From JAKACA01 sp050010115 (GTDB lineage: Bacteria; Actinomycetota; Acidimicrobiia; Acidimicrobiales; Bog-793): DNA of 64,000 bases. How positions within the stretch are numbered: the stretch's first letter is position 1; the number at the start of each line of letters is the position of its first letter. The translations under genes and the position numbers were made by a program. A model generated the notes under the pieces. That model was given only the letters and a program-made list of their open reading frames with translations, did no database searches and was not told the origin of the DNA. The stretch spans positions 1 through 64,000 of the forward strand of contig JBEKLQ010000009.1 of assembly GCA_050010115.1 (NCBI GenBank). The letters are read 5' to 3'. Below are positions 48,917 through 57,684 of this stretch, piece by piece.

Positions 48917-50938
48917 TCAATCGGTGCTGGGTGGGACGTGAGGACCGTCGATCGACGACCCGCTCCCGAGGGTCGGCGCCGCCACTCCTACAGGCTCGGA
49001 GTCCCGCCCGCCGAGGGACATGGCAAAGCGTGTCGAGTCGGGCACCTCTTCGCCCTCGGGCAACTCGTGCACGGGGCGGCCGTAGGCCTCGTCGATCAAG
49101 CGGGCGATCTCGCGGCCGTCGATCGTCTCGTGCTCGAGCAGCGCTTGAGCGACAGCGCCGAGGCCCGCCCGATGCTCGTTCAGGACCGTCTCGGCCCGCA
49201 GCTCCTGCGCACGAAGGATCCGCTCGATCTCCTCGTCGACGACCCGGCTCGTGTCCTCGGAGTAGTCCCTGGTGTGCATGAGGTCCTCGCCCAGGAACAC
49301 CGTTCCCTGCGAGCCCCAAGCCATAGGACCGATCCGGTCGGACATACCCCACTCGCGGACCATCTTGCGGGCGAGCTCGGTGTTGCGCTGCAGGTCGTCG
49401 CTCGCTCCGGTGGAGAGGCCGCCGTAGACGAGCTTCTCGGCCACACGCCCGCCCATGCGGACGGTGAGCGAGTCCTCGATGTACTCACGGGGATAGATGT
49501 GCCGCTCCTCGGCGGGAAGCTGCTGGGTCACACCCAACGCCAGCCCGGTCGGGATGATGCTGACCTTCAGCAGCGGATCCGCGTGCGGGAGCACGTAGGC
49601 CAGCACGGCGTGCCCGCCTTCGTGGTAGGCGATGCGCTCCTTCTCGTCGTCCGACAGCGCCATGGACTCGCGGGGCTGACCCATGAGCACTCGGTCGCGG
49701 GCGGCGTCGAAGTCGCGCATCTGGACCCATTGGCTGCCGCGGCGCACCGCGTGAAGCGCTGCTTCGTTCACCAGGTTCGCCAGGTCCGCGCCGCTCATGC
49801 CTGGCGTTCCTCGGGCGACGATCATCAAGTCGACGTCGTCACTGATGCGCTTGTCCCGGCAGTGCACCTGCAGGATCGGCAGCCGCTCCTCGAGATCGGG
49901 GAGCGGGACGACGATCTGACGGTCGAACCGACCAGGCCGGAGCAGGGCCGGGTCGAGGATGTCGGGCCGGTTGGTGGCCGCAAGGATGACGACGCCCTCT
50001 GCCGGATCAAAACCGTCCATCTCCGACAACATCTGGTTGAGCGTCTGCTCCCGCTCGTCGTGCCCTCCGCCGAGCCCTGCGCCGCGCTTGCGGCCGATCG
50101 AGTCGATCTCGTCCACAAAGATGATCGCCGGCGCCTGCTTCCGGGCAGTCTGAAAGAGGTCTCGCACGCGGCTCGCGCCCACCCCGACGAACATCTCCAT
50201 GAAGTCCGAGCCGCTGACCGAGAGGAAGGGAACCCCTGCCTCACCGGCAACGGCGCGTGCGAGGAGCGTCTTGCCCGTCCCCGGAGGACCTACGAGCAGC
50301 ACGCCTTTCGGCACGCGGGCGCCGATGTCCCGAAACCGCGCCGACGATTTCAGGAAGTCGACGACTTCGCTGATCTCCTGCTTGACGCCTTCGTATCCGG
50401 CGACGTCATTGAACGTGGTCCGGGGTCGCTCGGTCGTGTAGAGCTTGGCCCGGGATCGACCGATCGACATGATGCCGCTCATCTGCCCCTGGGCTCGCCG
50501 GCTCATCCACACGAAGAAACCCACCAGCACTGCGACGAACAACACCGGCACGAACAGGGCGTCGAAGAGGCTGCCGGACGAGGTGGAGAACGTCAGCTCG
50601 GCGTTGTTCTTCTTGAGCTCGGCCACGACAGTGGTCGGCAGGCCCTGGCCTGGTCCGGTCGTGGTGTAGCTCTTGCCGTTCGTGAGCTGCCCGGTGATCG
50701 TTGCGTTCGTGTTGTCGTAGTTGGCGCTCGCCACCAGGTTGTGATTGACGTCGCTCAGGAACGTCGAGTAGCGGAGCGGGCTTGCCGCGGAACTGTGGAA
50801 GACCGAGGAGACGAGCAGGACGAGGATCACGACGGCAGCGAGGGCAAGGGCCCACCGCCAGGGCTGGTCCATCCCGGGAGATCCGGAACCTGGGCGCCCT
50901 TGCCCGCCTGGGCGCAGGTCTTGGGGTTGACGACTCAC
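48917..50938 (-). CDS. ftsH: ATP-dependent zinc metalloprotease FtsH
   Basis: A 673-residue membrane AAA+ protease. Two membrane helices (about 28-47 and 124-145) flank a small extracytoplasmic domain. The AAA module has Walker A GPPGTGKT (217-224), Walker B IIFVDEID (272-279) and the second region of homology ATNRPDILDPALLRPGRFDR. The zinc site is HEGGH (439-443), with the third ligand in the later helical domain. It degrades misfolded membrane proteins and selected regulators. GTG 50938 is 6 bases behind a TACCAT -10. Unlike many actinobacteria, it is not next to folE or hpt here. Confidence 0.95.
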   Translation of the reverse strand: MSRQPQDLRPGGQGRPGSGSPGMDQPWRWALALAAVVILVLLVSSVFHSSAASPLRYSTFLSDVNHNLVASANYDNTNATITGQLTNGKSYTTTGPGQGLPTTVVAELKKNNAELTFSTSSGSLFDALFVPVLFVAVLVGFFVWMSRRAQGQMSGIMSIGRSRAKLYTTERPRTTFNDVAGYEGVKQEISEVVDFLKSSARFRDIGARVPKGVLLVGPPGTGKTLLARAVAGEAGVPFLSVSGSDFMEMFVGVGASRVRDLFQTARKQAPAIIFVDEIDSIGRKRGAGLGGGHDEREQTLNQMLSEMDGFDPAEGVVILAATNRPDILDPALLRPGRFDRQIVVPLPDLEERLPILQVHCRDKRISDDVDLMIVARGTPGMSGADLANLVNEAALHAVRRGSQWVQMRDFDAARDRVLMGQPRESMALSDDEKERIAYHEGGHAVLAYVLPHADPLLKVSIIPTGLALGVTQQLPAEERHIYPREYIEDSLTVRMGGRVAEKLVYGGLSTGASDDLQRNTELARKMVREWGMSDRIGPMAWGSQGTVFLGEDLMHTRDYSEDTSRVVDEEIERILRAQELRAETVLNEHRAGLGAVAQALLEHETIDGREIARLIDEAYGRPVHELPEGEEVPDSTRFAMSLGGRDSEPVGVAAPTLGSGSSIDGPHVPPSTD

Positions 50939-50944
50939 CCCAAT

Positions 50945-50950
50945 ATGGTA
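50945..50950 (-). promoter_or_regulatory. -10 element of ftsH (leaderless)
   Basis: TACCAT on the minus strand, 6 bases upstream of GTG 50938, with no ribosome site between. Confidence 0.45.
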
Positions 50951-51021
50951 GGCGTCCTGTCTCTCATCGCGGACACCGCCTCGGGTTTGACCGCCCCGAT
51001 CGTTCCTTGGGACGCTCGCGG

Positions 51022-51825
51022 ATGAGCGAGACCCGATCGCGCGCCGCTGGCAACCCGTTCGGGGTGTGGGAGGCCGCGTTTGGGCTGGTGGTGGGTTTCT
51101 TGCTGTCGATCGTGGCGGTGTCGGCCTACAGCACGGCGAACGGCGGGCACCCCGGAACGATTGGCACGGACATCGTCGAGTTCGTGTTCCTGTGGACCGG
51201 GTTCGTCGGGGCAGCCGTCGTCGCCAGCCGGAAGCGAGGCATGAGCCCCCGGACCGACCTGCTGGCCGGGGACGGCGGGCCGGTCCGGGTCGAGGGGGAG
51301 GTCAGCCCGAGCTTCGCGCAGGACTACGGCTTCCGGCTACGCCCGTGGCCAGACCTGCCTCTCGGCATCGCCGTAGGTCTGGCGGCGCAGTACGGGCTGA
51401 TCCCGCTCGCCGAGCTTCCACTGCAGCCGTTCGTGCACAACCTCAATTCCAAACTCGGGCATCCCGCCCGGCAGCTGTTCAGCCCCCACTTAAACGGTCT
51501 GAGCTTGTGGGTTCTCATGCTGCTCGTGTGTATCGGCAGCCCGGTCGTCGAGGAACTGTTCTTCCGCGGTCTGCTGCTGCGAGGCCTGCTCGGGAAGCTC
51601 GCGCCGCTCGGGGAACGGCGCGGACCGGCGGCGGCGATCGTGATCACGGGCATCGTCTTCGGGCTCGTGCACTTCGAGGATCTGCAGTTCCTCGGGCTGG
51701 CGAGCTTCGGCATGGTGCTTGCGTACCTTGCTTACCGGACCGGTCGCCTCGGTCCTTCGATCATCGCCCATGTAGCGTTCAACTCGGCCACGGTCGTCGC
51801 GATCCTGCTGACGCGTCTGACGTAG
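51022..51825 (+). CDS. CPBP-family intramembrane glutamic endopeptidase
   Basis: A 267-residue polytopic membrane protein of the CAAX-protease/bacteriocin-processing (Abi) family. The catalytic motifs are SPVVEELFFRGLLLRG (EExxxR), FGLVHF and a final HVAFNS. There are about six to seven hydrophobic segments. Members cleave within the membrane; substrates are mostly unknown in bacteria, some confer self-immunity to bacteriocins. It is read divergently from ftsH and its stop codon overlaps the -10 of manB. ATG 51022 gives the usual short N-terminus. Confidence 0.87.
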   Translation: MSETRSRAAGNPFGVWEAAFGLVVGFLLSIVAVSAYSTANGGHPGTIGTDIVEFVFLWTGFVGAAVVASRKRGMSPRTDLLAGDGGPVRVEGEVSPSFAQDYGFRLRPWPDLPLGIAVGLAAQYGLIPLAELPLQPFVHNLNSKLGHPARQLFSPHLNGLSLWVLMLLVCIGSPVVEELFFRGLLLRGLLGKLAPLGERRGPAAAIVITGIVFGLVHFEDLQFLGLASFGMVLAYLAYRTGRLGPSIIAHVAFNSATVVAILLTRLT

Positions 51826-51828
51826 GCT
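51823..51828 (+). promoter_or_regulatory. -10 element of manB (leaderless)
   Basis: TAGGCT overlaps the stop codon of the CPBP gene and lies 9 bases before ATG 51838. No ribosome site is seen. Confidence 0.4.
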
Positions 51829-51837
51829 CCCGTCGTC

Positions 51838-53289
51838 ATGCCTCCCGAGACGACCGGATCATCGACCTCGCCATTCGACGCCGTCTTCAAGGCCTACGAT
51901 GTTCGCGGGACGGTGCCCGATCAGCTGGACGCACGACTCGTCGGTGCGATCGGCGCCGCCTTCGCCCGGTTCGCGCGAGCGGCCGGCGGCGCCGAGTCGA
52001 TCGTTCTGGGCCGGGACATGCGGGCATCCGGCCTGGAGCTCTCGCGGGCCTTCGCCGCCGGGGTGCTGTCGGAGGGGCTATCCGTGCTCGACATCGGGCT
52101 CGCCTCGACTGACTTGCTGTACTACGCCTCCGGTCATCTCGATGTCCCCGGCGCGATGCTCACGGCTTCTCACAACCCGGCTCGCTACAACGGCATCAAG
52201 TTCTGCCTTGCCGGGGCCAAGCCCGTCGGCCAGGACACCGGTCTCGCCGAGATCAGGGCGGCTGCCGAGGCGGTGCTGGCTGGCGCGCCGCTCGACGCCG
52301 GCGCGGTCGAGGGTGACCCGCGCTACACGACGGCCGACCTCCTGGACACCTTCGCCGCCCACGTCCGCTCGTTCATCGATGTCGGCGCGTTGGTGCCCAT
52401 GAAAGTGGTCGCCGACACGGCCAACGGCATGGGGGGTCTCGTGGCTCCCCCAGTCTTCGCTCCCCTTCCCATCGATCTCGAGATCCTCTTCGGCGAGCTC
52501 GACGGCACGTTCCCGAACCATCCGGCCGACCCGATCCAGGTTGAGAACCTGGTGTCGTTGCGCAGCCGCCTGCTCGAGGTCGGTGCCGACGTCGGGCTTG
52601 CGTTCGACGGTGACGCCGATCGGGTGTTCCTCGTCGACGACAAGGCCGAACCGGTGTCCGGCTCCCTCACCACCGCCATCGTCGCTGCCGCCATGCTGGA
52701 GAAGAACCCCGGGGCGACCATCTTGCACAATCTCATCTGTTCGAAAGCGGTGCCCGAGATCGTTCGCGAGCGCGGTGGCATCCCCATCCGCACGCGGGTC
52801 GGCCACTCGTTCATCAAGGAGACGATGGCAGAGACGGGCGCGCTGTTCGGGGGCGAGCACTCTGGGCACTATTACTTCCGGGATAATTTCCGGGCCGACT
52901 CCGGCATGATCGCCGCCCTCGTCGTACTCGAGCTCGTGTCCAAGGCCGGCGTGCCCTTGTCGCAGCTCCGGAAGAGCTTTGAGCGGTACGCCGACTCCGG
53001 CGAGATCAACACGAAGGTGGGCGATGCCTCGGTGATCATCGAGGGCGTCGCCCAGCACTACGCCCGCAGCGGCGCGACGACCGACCGGCTCGACGGGCTC
53101 ACCGTCGATCTCGGATCGTGGTGGTTCAACCTCCGGCCATCGAACACCGAGCCGCTCTTGCGGTTGAATCTGGAGGCAGCCGACGAGGCTGATTGCGCCG
53201 CTCATGTCGAGGAGGTCCGGGCGCTCATGCGAGCGCTCGACGGCGACAGTGGCACGACGACTGGGAGATCTGATCACGATGGCACTTGA
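51838..53289 (+). CDS. manB: Phosphomannomutase/phosphoglucomutase
   Basis: A 483-residue alpha-D-phosphohexomutase with four domains. The phosphoserine loop is TASHNP (109-114, Ser111), the Mg site is FDGDADRVFLVD near residue 257, the sugar-binding loop GGEHSGHYYF near 340, and the phosphate-binding RPSNTEPLLRLNLEA at the C-terminus. It converts mannose-6-phosphate to mannose-1-phosphate for GDP-mannose. Orthologue of Rv3257c by motif and context: the SIS isomerase and SAHH genes follow, as in mycobacteria. It overlaps the Trm112-like gene by 11 bases. Confidence 0.94.
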   Translation: MPPETTGSSTSPFDAVFKAYDVRGTVPDQLDARLVGAIGAAFARFARAAGGAESIVLGRDMRASGLELSRAFAAGVLSEGLSVLDIGLASTDLLYYASGHLDVPGAMLTASHNPARYNGIKFCLAGAKPVGQDTGLAEIRAAAEAVLAGAPLDAGAVEGDPRYTTADLLDTFAAHVRSFIDVGALVPMKVVADTANGMGGLVAPPVFAPLPIDLEILFGELDGTFPNHPADPIQVENLVSLRSRLLEVGADVGLAFDGDADRVFLVDDKAEPVSGSLTTAIVAAAMLEKNPGATILHNLICSKAVPEIVRERGGIPIRTRVGHSFIKETMAETGALFGGEHSGHYYFRDNFRADSGMIAALVVLELVSKAGVPLSQLRKSFERYADSGEINTKVGDASVIIEGVAQHYARSGATTDRLDGLTVDLGSWWFNLRPSNTEPLLRLNLEAADEADCAAHVEEVRALMRALDGDSGTTTGRSDHDGT

Positions 53290-53554
53290 CCCGCTGTTGC
53301 TCGAGATCCTCGCTTGCCCGGAGGACAAGGGACCTTTGCTGTACTTCGAGGACGAGGACACGCTGTACAACCCCCGCCTTCGCCGGCGCTACCGCATCCT
53401 CGACGGCATCCCGGTGATGCTCGTCGACGAAGCCGAGACCGTCAGCGAGGACGAGCACGCCCGTCTCGAGGCGAAGGCCGAGGCCGGCGGGATCCGGCCG
53501 AACTTCGAGGTCTCAGGCTCCGGACCTGCCTCGAGTGACCCAGGCGGCTCGTGA
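53279..53554 (+). CDS. Trm112/YcaR-family small protein lacking zinc cysteines
   Basis: A 91-residue protein with the Trm112-like pattern LDPLLLEILACPEDKG at the start and RYRILDGIPVMLVDEAE in the middle. Classical members have four cysteines for zinc (CPxCxG and a later pair); only the first (ACP) remains. The acidic tail (EDEHARLEAKAE) is typical of the actinobacterial forms. YcaR-like proteins may support methyltransferases or act as small chaperones; the function here is unknown. It is coupled to manB (11-base overlap) and to the SIS gene (4-base overlap). Confidence 0.75.
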   Translation: MALDPLLLEILACPEDKGPLLYFEDEDTLYNPRLRRRYRILDGIPVMLVDEAETVSEDEHARLEAKAEAGGIRPNFEVSGSGPASSDPGGS

Positions 53555-54621
53555 CCGAAGGGACGGAGCCGCAGACCTGGCTCCATCCTGATAGTGAGGA
53601 TCTGCTCGGAGCGACAGCGTCGCTCGGCGATCAGATCGGCTCGGCTCTGGCCTCGTTCGCGCCCATCGACGGCCTGCCCGGCCTGCCCGGGGCGGACGGC
53701 CTGACGAGCGTCGTGGTCGCCGGCATGGGTGGCAGCGCCGTCGCCGGCGAGATCCTCCGGGCCTATGCCGCCCCGAGGTCGAAGGTGCCGGTCGTGCTCG
53801 TGAACGACTACTCGCTTCCTGGTTTTGTCGGGCCGGGCACGCTGTGGTTCGCGGTGTCCTTCTCGGGCGGCACCGAGGAGACTGCGGTGGCCACGGCGGC
53901 GGCGCTCAAGGCCGGTGCGCACGTGGTCGCTGTAACGAGCGGTGGTGCGCTGTCGGAGATGGTGAGAGATGGCGGTGGCTCGGTGATCCTCATCCAGCCC
54001 GGCGTGACCCAGCCGAGATCAGCCGTGGGTGCGACGGCGGTTCCGTTGCTGCTCGTGTGCGAGCAGCTCGGGCTCGTCACAGACGCCCGGGCGCAGCTGG
54101 AGGCAGTTGTGGCGCAGCTGTCTCGCCGCCGGTCGGAGCTCGAGTCGGGCGCAGGTCTCGCGGCTGACATCGCCCGGCGGATCGGGCGGACGATCCCGGT
54201 GTTCCACGCTGGGTCCGGGTTGCCGGCTGTGGCGGCTCGCCGGTGGAAGACTCAGCTCAACGAGAACGCCAAGTCACCGGCGTACTTCGGTGTCCAGCCC
54301 GAGGTGTGTCACAACGAGGTATGTGGCTTCGGTCAGCACGGTGACGTCACCCGGCAGGTGCTGACGCTCGTCAATCTGCGCACCGGATCCGAGGACCCGC
54401 GGATCGTGCTGCGGTTCCAGCTGTTCGCCGAAGCGACCGAAGAGGCGCTCGCGCGGGTTATCGAGGTGGAGGCGGCAGGAGATGGCGAGTTGGCGTGCTT
54501 TTTCGACCTCGTGATGGTCGGAGACTTCGTGTCGCTCCACCTGGCGACGCGCGACGGCATCGATCCCGGCCCGGTGCCGACGCTCACCGAGCTCAAGCGG
54601 CGATTGGCCTCGGGAGCCTGA
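53551..54621 (+). CDS. SIS-domain phosphoglucose/phosphomannose isomerase-like
   Basis: A 356-residue double-SIS protein. The first SIS domain shows VVAGMGGSAVAGEIL and AVSFSGGTEETA (phosphosugar loop), the second VFHAGSGLPAVAARRWKTQLNENAKSPA with HNEVCGF, motifs of the bifunctional phosphoglucose/phosphomannose isomerase group. It would supply mannose-6-phosphate from fructose-6-phosphate to the adjacent manB. This is the position of Rv3256c in mycobacteria, where the enzyme activity is less certain than that of ManA (no manA gene is present here). GTG start overlaps the Trm112-like gene. Confidence 0.85.
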   Translation: MTEGTEPQTWLHPDSEDLLGATASLGDQIGSALASFAPIDGLPGLPGADGLTSVVVAGMGGSAVAGEILRAYAAPRSKVPVVLVNDYSLPGFVGPGTLWFAVSFSGGTEETAVATAAALKAGAHVVAVTSGGALSEMVRDGGGSVILIQPGVTQPRSAVGATAVPLLLVCEQLGLVTDARAQLEAVVAQLSRRRSELESGAGLAADIARRIGRTIPVFHAGSGLPAVAARRWKTQLNENAKSPAYFGVQPEVCHNEVCGFGQHGDVTRQVLTLVNLRTGSEDPRIVLRFQLFAEATEEALARVIEVEAAGDGELACFFDLVMVGDFVSLHLATRDGIDPGPVPTLTELKRRLASGA

Positions 54622-54625
54622 GGCC

Positions 54626-55894
54626 GTGCCGCACGGGGCCGATCGTCACGACGTCGCTGAGCTGGGCCTCGCACGGCTCGGACGCGAGCAGATCGAGTGG
54701 GCGGCCCAGCGGATGCCGGTGCTGGGGACGGTGCAGGAGCGATTTCGGGCTGAGCGCCCCTTCGCCGGGCTCGGCGTGGGCGCGTGCCTGCACGTCACGG
54801 CGGAGACCGCCAACCTCTTGCGCACGTTGTCGGCCGGCGGTGCCGACGTGAGCCTGTGCGCCTCCAACCCGTTGTCGACTCACGACGACGTCGCCGCATC
54901 CCTCGTGGCGGACTTCTCCATCGCCACATTCGCGCGGCGCGCCGAGAGCCCGGCCGACTACTCCGCACATGTCGACGCTGTCTTGGACCGGGTCCCGGCC
55001 CTCACGGTGGACGACGGGTGCGATCTCGTCGCACGCCTCCACCTCGACCGGCCGGCACAAGCGAGAGCAGTGATCGGCGGGACAGAGGACACGACGACTG
55101 GTGCGGTACGCCTCCGGGCACTCAGCGCCAGCGGCGGCCTCGCCTACCCGATCGTCGCGGTGAGCGGGGCGGCCACGCGGCTGTTGGCGGACAACCGCTA
55201 CGGGACCGGCCAGTCGACCATCGACGGGATCGTGCGCGCAACGAACATCCTGCTGGCCGGAGCACGCGTCGTGGTCGCCGGCTACGGCAATTGTGGGCGC
55301 GGCGTAGCTGAGCGCGCTCGGGGGATGGGCGCGTCGGTGATCGTGACCGAGGTCGACCCGTTGCGAGCACTCGAGGCGGCGTTCGACGGCTTCACGGTGA
55401 TGCCGATGGAGTCGGCGGCCGAGGTCGGCCAAGTCTTCGTGACGGCGACGGGCAACCGGGATGTGCTTCGAGCCGAGCACTTTGCGGTGATGAGTGACGG
55501 CGCCATCCTGGCGAACGCCGGCCACTTCAACGTGGAGATCGACATCACCGCCCTCACCGAGCTCGCGGCCGGGCAGCGGCGCGCCGTCCGGCCGATGGTG
55601 GAGGAGTTCGACGTCGGCGGAGGCCGTCGACTGCTCTTGCTGGCGGAGGGTCGGCTTGTGAACCTGGGTGCAGCCGACGGCCATCCTGCCCAGGTGATGG
55701 ACATCTCCTTCGCCGTCCAGGCCCTGGCGTGCGAGTGGCTCGTCCAGTACGCCAAGGAGCTGTCGCCGACGGTCCACGACGTCCCAGCCGAGATCGACGG
55801 AGCGGTGGCGCGCCTCAAGCTCGCGACGATGAGCCTCGCGATCGACGAGCTGACGGCCGCCCAGCGCGACTATCTCGCGTCGTGGATCGGGTGA
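54626..55894 (+). CDS. S-adenosylhomocysteinase-like protein with altered catalytic residues
   Basis: A 422-residue SAHH of the short archaeal-type length. NAD-binding GYGNCGRG (219-226), H56 (CLHVTAET), D134 (DDGCD), E154 (TEDTTTG) and H300 (NAGHF) are present. The canonical VND...TKxxFDN segment reads VSGAATRLLADN (179-190): the catalytic Lys is Arg185 and the Asn of VND is Ser, while D189 and N190 remain. HFDVEI is HFNVEI, and STQDD is STHDD. It may have reduced or altered activity, or use another nucleoside substrate such as inosylhomocysteine. It sits just behind manB-SIS, as sahH does near them in mycobacteria. Confidence 0.8.
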   Translation: MPHGADRHDVAELGLARLGREQIEWAAQRMPVLGTVQERFRAERPFAGLGVGACLHVTAETANLLRTLSAGGADVSLCASNPLSTHDDVAASLVADFSIATFARRAESPADYSAHVDAVLDRVPALTVDDGCDLVARLHLDRPAQARAVIGGTEDTTTGAVRLRALSASGGLAYPIVAVSGAATRLLADNRYGTGQSTIDGIVRATNILLAGARVVVAGYGNCGRGVAERARGMGASVIVTEVDPLRALEAAFDGFTVMPMESAAEVGQVFVTATGNRDVLRAEHFAVMSDGAILANAGHFNVEIDITALTELAAGQRRAVRPMVEEFDVGGGRRLLLLAEGRLVNLGAADGHPAQVMDISFAVQALACEWLVQYAKELSPTVHDVPAEIDGAVARLKLATMSLAIDELTAAQRDYLASWIG

Positions 55895-55929
55895 CTGAGG
55901 ACGCTCGGCGCCCCGGCAGGTGGCGGACC

Positions 55930-55935
55930 TACACT
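55930..55935 (+). promoter_or_regulatory. -10 element of the hpf leader transcript
   Basis: TACACT, 8 bases ahead of the 20-codon ORF at 55944. If used, hpf would be transcribed with a leader of about 355 bases. Confidence 0.4.
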
Positions 55936-55943
55936 GGTGGGAG

Positions 55944-56006
55944 ATGGACACGCACGGGTCTGTGGTTGCGAGTCGATGCCAGTCGCAGGCAAAACGACCC
56001 ACGTAA
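55944..56006 (+). CDS. 20-codon leader ORF upstream of hpf
   Basis: MDTHGSVVASRCQSQAKRPT followed by TAA. The ATG sits 8 bases behind a TACACT hexamer, the same leaderless arrangement seen at larger genes in this window, and the ORF spans one arm of a hairpin. It is the only promising reading frame in the 402-base gap 55895-56296, apart from an overlapping 106-codon frame that runs into hpf and looks spurious. It could be an upstream ORF controlling hpf. Too short to judge by composition. Confidence 0.3.
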   Translation: MDTHGSVVASRCQSQAKRPT

Positions 56007-56015
56007 GGCGACTCG
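55969..56015 (+). promoter_or_regulatory. Hairpin in the hpf leader
   Basis: CGAGTCG (55969-55975) and CGACTCG (56009-56015) form a perfect 7-bp stem enclosing the end of the 20-codon ORF. Translation of that ORF would open the stem, an arrangement used in attenuation. The remaining 280 bases to hpf hold nothing I recognise. Confidence 0.3.
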
Positions 56016-56296
56016 TGGTCGCTGAGCATGGTGCGATTTAGACGTAAGTCCTGCCTGTCGTGGCACCGGTCGTCGGTGCCCGGGGGAGAAGGGCCGAAGC
56101 GGGCCGCTGTTGGCGTGGCAGGACCGGGTCGCCGGGCCGTTCGCGGTTGCGTCGCTCCGATCGCCCACGCTTGGCGCGCGACTCCCTCAGCAGGCGAGTG
56201 TGGGGTCAAAGACCAGGTCAGCCGTGCGGGTCCATCGCGCCCAGAGCCGCTTGGAGTTGGCGGCTACCGTTGGCCAGCAGGATCAAGGAGGTGCCC

Positions 56297-56710
56297 GTGG
56301 AGGTCAACGTTGTTGGCAGGCACGTCGAGGTTGATGACGAGTTGAGGCAATCCGCCATGAGGAAGGCCGAACGGCTCAGCCGTTATCTGGCCGGCATGGA
56401 GCGAGCCGAGGTGTGCTTCTCTGACACCCACGTGGGGCGCTCCGGAGACCCGGCCCAGTGCGAAGTCGTGTTGGAGGGACACGGGCACGTCGTGCGGGCC
56501 GTCGCCGTTGGCGGTCGGCAAGCCGAAGCACTCGACGCGGCAGTCGACAGGGCGGCGCTGCAGTTGACTCGCCTCAAGAAACGACTGGTCGATCGCTCCA
56601 GGCCGCGCCACGCGAACGGCAAGCCGTATGTCACCGCTGCAGGGATCGATACGGAGGCCGATCTGGGCTCCGAGGTCGACAACGATATCGAAGGGATCAC
56701 CGAGCTCTGA
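56297..56710 (+). CDS. hpf: Ribosome hibernation-promoting factor, short HPF/YfiA type
   Basis: A 137-residue HPF. The beta-alpha fold is visible (VEVNVVGRHVEVDDELRQ, AERLSRYLAGMERAEV, CEVVLEGHGHVVRAVA, ALDAAVDRAALQLTRLKKRLVDR). It binds the decoding centre of idle 30S subunits. GTG 56297 is fixed by a perfect AAGGAGG five bases upstream; longer frames to 56060 have no such support. The acidic tail (EVDNDIEGITEL) is short, and the C-terminal dimerisation domain of long HPF is missing, whereas many actinobacteria carry the long form. It stands behind a long leader. Confidence 0.88.
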   Translation: MEVNVVGRHVEVDDELRQSAMRKAERLSRYLAGMERAEVCFSDTHVGRSGDPAQCEVVLEGHGHVVRAVAVGGRQAEALDAAVDRAALQLTRLKKRLVDRSRPRHANGKPYVTAAGIDTEADLGSEVDNDIEGITEL

Positions 56711-56721
56711 CACGCCGACCG

Positions 56722-57684
56722 GTGATCGACCTGGCGATCGTCGGGGCGACGGCAACAGGCAAGACAGCGCTCGCGCACGAGCTCTGGCGCCAGGTTGCGG
56801 GCCTCGAGCTGGTGTCGGTCGACGCGATGGCGGTGTATCGCGGACTCGACATCGGGACCGAGAAACCGGTTGCTTCTCCGGCTCCCTGGCATCTTTTGGA
56901 CGTCGCCGAGCCTGACGACGACTTCTCCGTCGCTCGTTTCCAGTCGGCGGCGCGCTCGGCGCTCGCCGGCATCCACTCCCGCGGCCATCTCGCCGTACTC
57001 GTCGGCGGCACCGGCTTGTACCACCGTGCGGTCATCGACGATCTGGAGCTCCCCGGCCGTTACCCCGACACCGCCGCTGCGCTTGCTACCGAGGCGGCTG
57101 ATCCCTCCGGTCTGGCAGCCTTGTACAGCCAGCTGGGGGCGCTCGACCCGCTCGCTGCATCCAGGATCGAACCCGGCAACGTTCGGCGGATCGTCCGGGC
57201 GCTCGAGGTCACCGTGGGCAGCGGCCGGCCGTTCTCGTCGTTCGGGCCGGGGCTCGCGAAGTATCCGGCGGCGTCGGTACGGCTGGCCGGGCTGGCGCTC
57301 GATCGAGCCGAGATCGACCGCCGCCTGGAGGAGCGCTTGGAGGGAGAGTTGCGGGCGGGTTTCTTGGAAGAGGTCGAGGCGCTCTTCCTCCGGCCCCGTG
57401 GGCTCTCGCGTACCGCTCGCCAGGCGATCGGGTACCGGGAGCTGTTGGAGGTGGCCGAGGGGCGGGCGTCACTGGGGGACGCAAGGGCGCAGATCCTGCG
57501 CCGGCTGAAGTCCTTCGCCCGGCGGCAGGAGGCCTGGTTCCGGCGCGACCCGCGCGTGACCTGGTTCCCCGCCGGTGACTCCGACCTTGCGGGGCTGGTG
57601 CTGGAGTACTGGCGGGCGCCGGACGCCCCCGTTTGTGACCGCGCCGCGGGAGCAGACGCGGCGCCCTCATGGGAGACTGCGTGA
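56722..57684 (+). CDS. miaA: tRNA dimethylallyltransferase
   Basis: A 320-residue MiaA, which adds an isopentenyl group to A37 of tRNAs reading UNN codons. P-loop GATATGKT (8-15), SVDAMAVYRGLDIGTEKP, VLVGGTGLYHRAVIDDL and the RRIVRALEV motif are present, with ARQAIGYREL near the C-terminus. GTG 56722 places the P-loop at the normal distance. The C-terminal Cys-containing tail is not a zinc domain. miaA next to dapF and hflX is a conserved arrangement in actinobacteria. The 3 prime end overlaps dapF by 16 bases if ATG 57669 is used. Confidence 0.94.
   Translation: MIDLAIVGATATGKTALAHELWRQVAGLELVSVDAMAVYRGLDIGTEKPVASPAPWHLLDVAEPDDDFSVARFQSAARSALAGIHSRGHLAVLVGGTGLYHRAVIDDLELPGRYPDTAAALATEAADPSGLAALYSQLGALDPLAASRIEPGNVRRIVRALEVTVGSGRPFSSFGPGLAKYPAASVRLAGLALDRAEIDRRLEERLEGELRAGFLEEVEALFLRPRGLSRTARQAIGYRELLEVAEGRASLGDARAQILRRLKSFARRQEAWFRRDPRVTWFPAGDSDLAGLVLEYWRAPDAPVCDRAAGADAAPSWETA

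Noticed and set aside
56028..56345. 106-codon frame in the hpf leader
   Set aside because: It overlaps the well-supported hpf start and has no motif; Arg/Gly/Ala-rich shadow composition.
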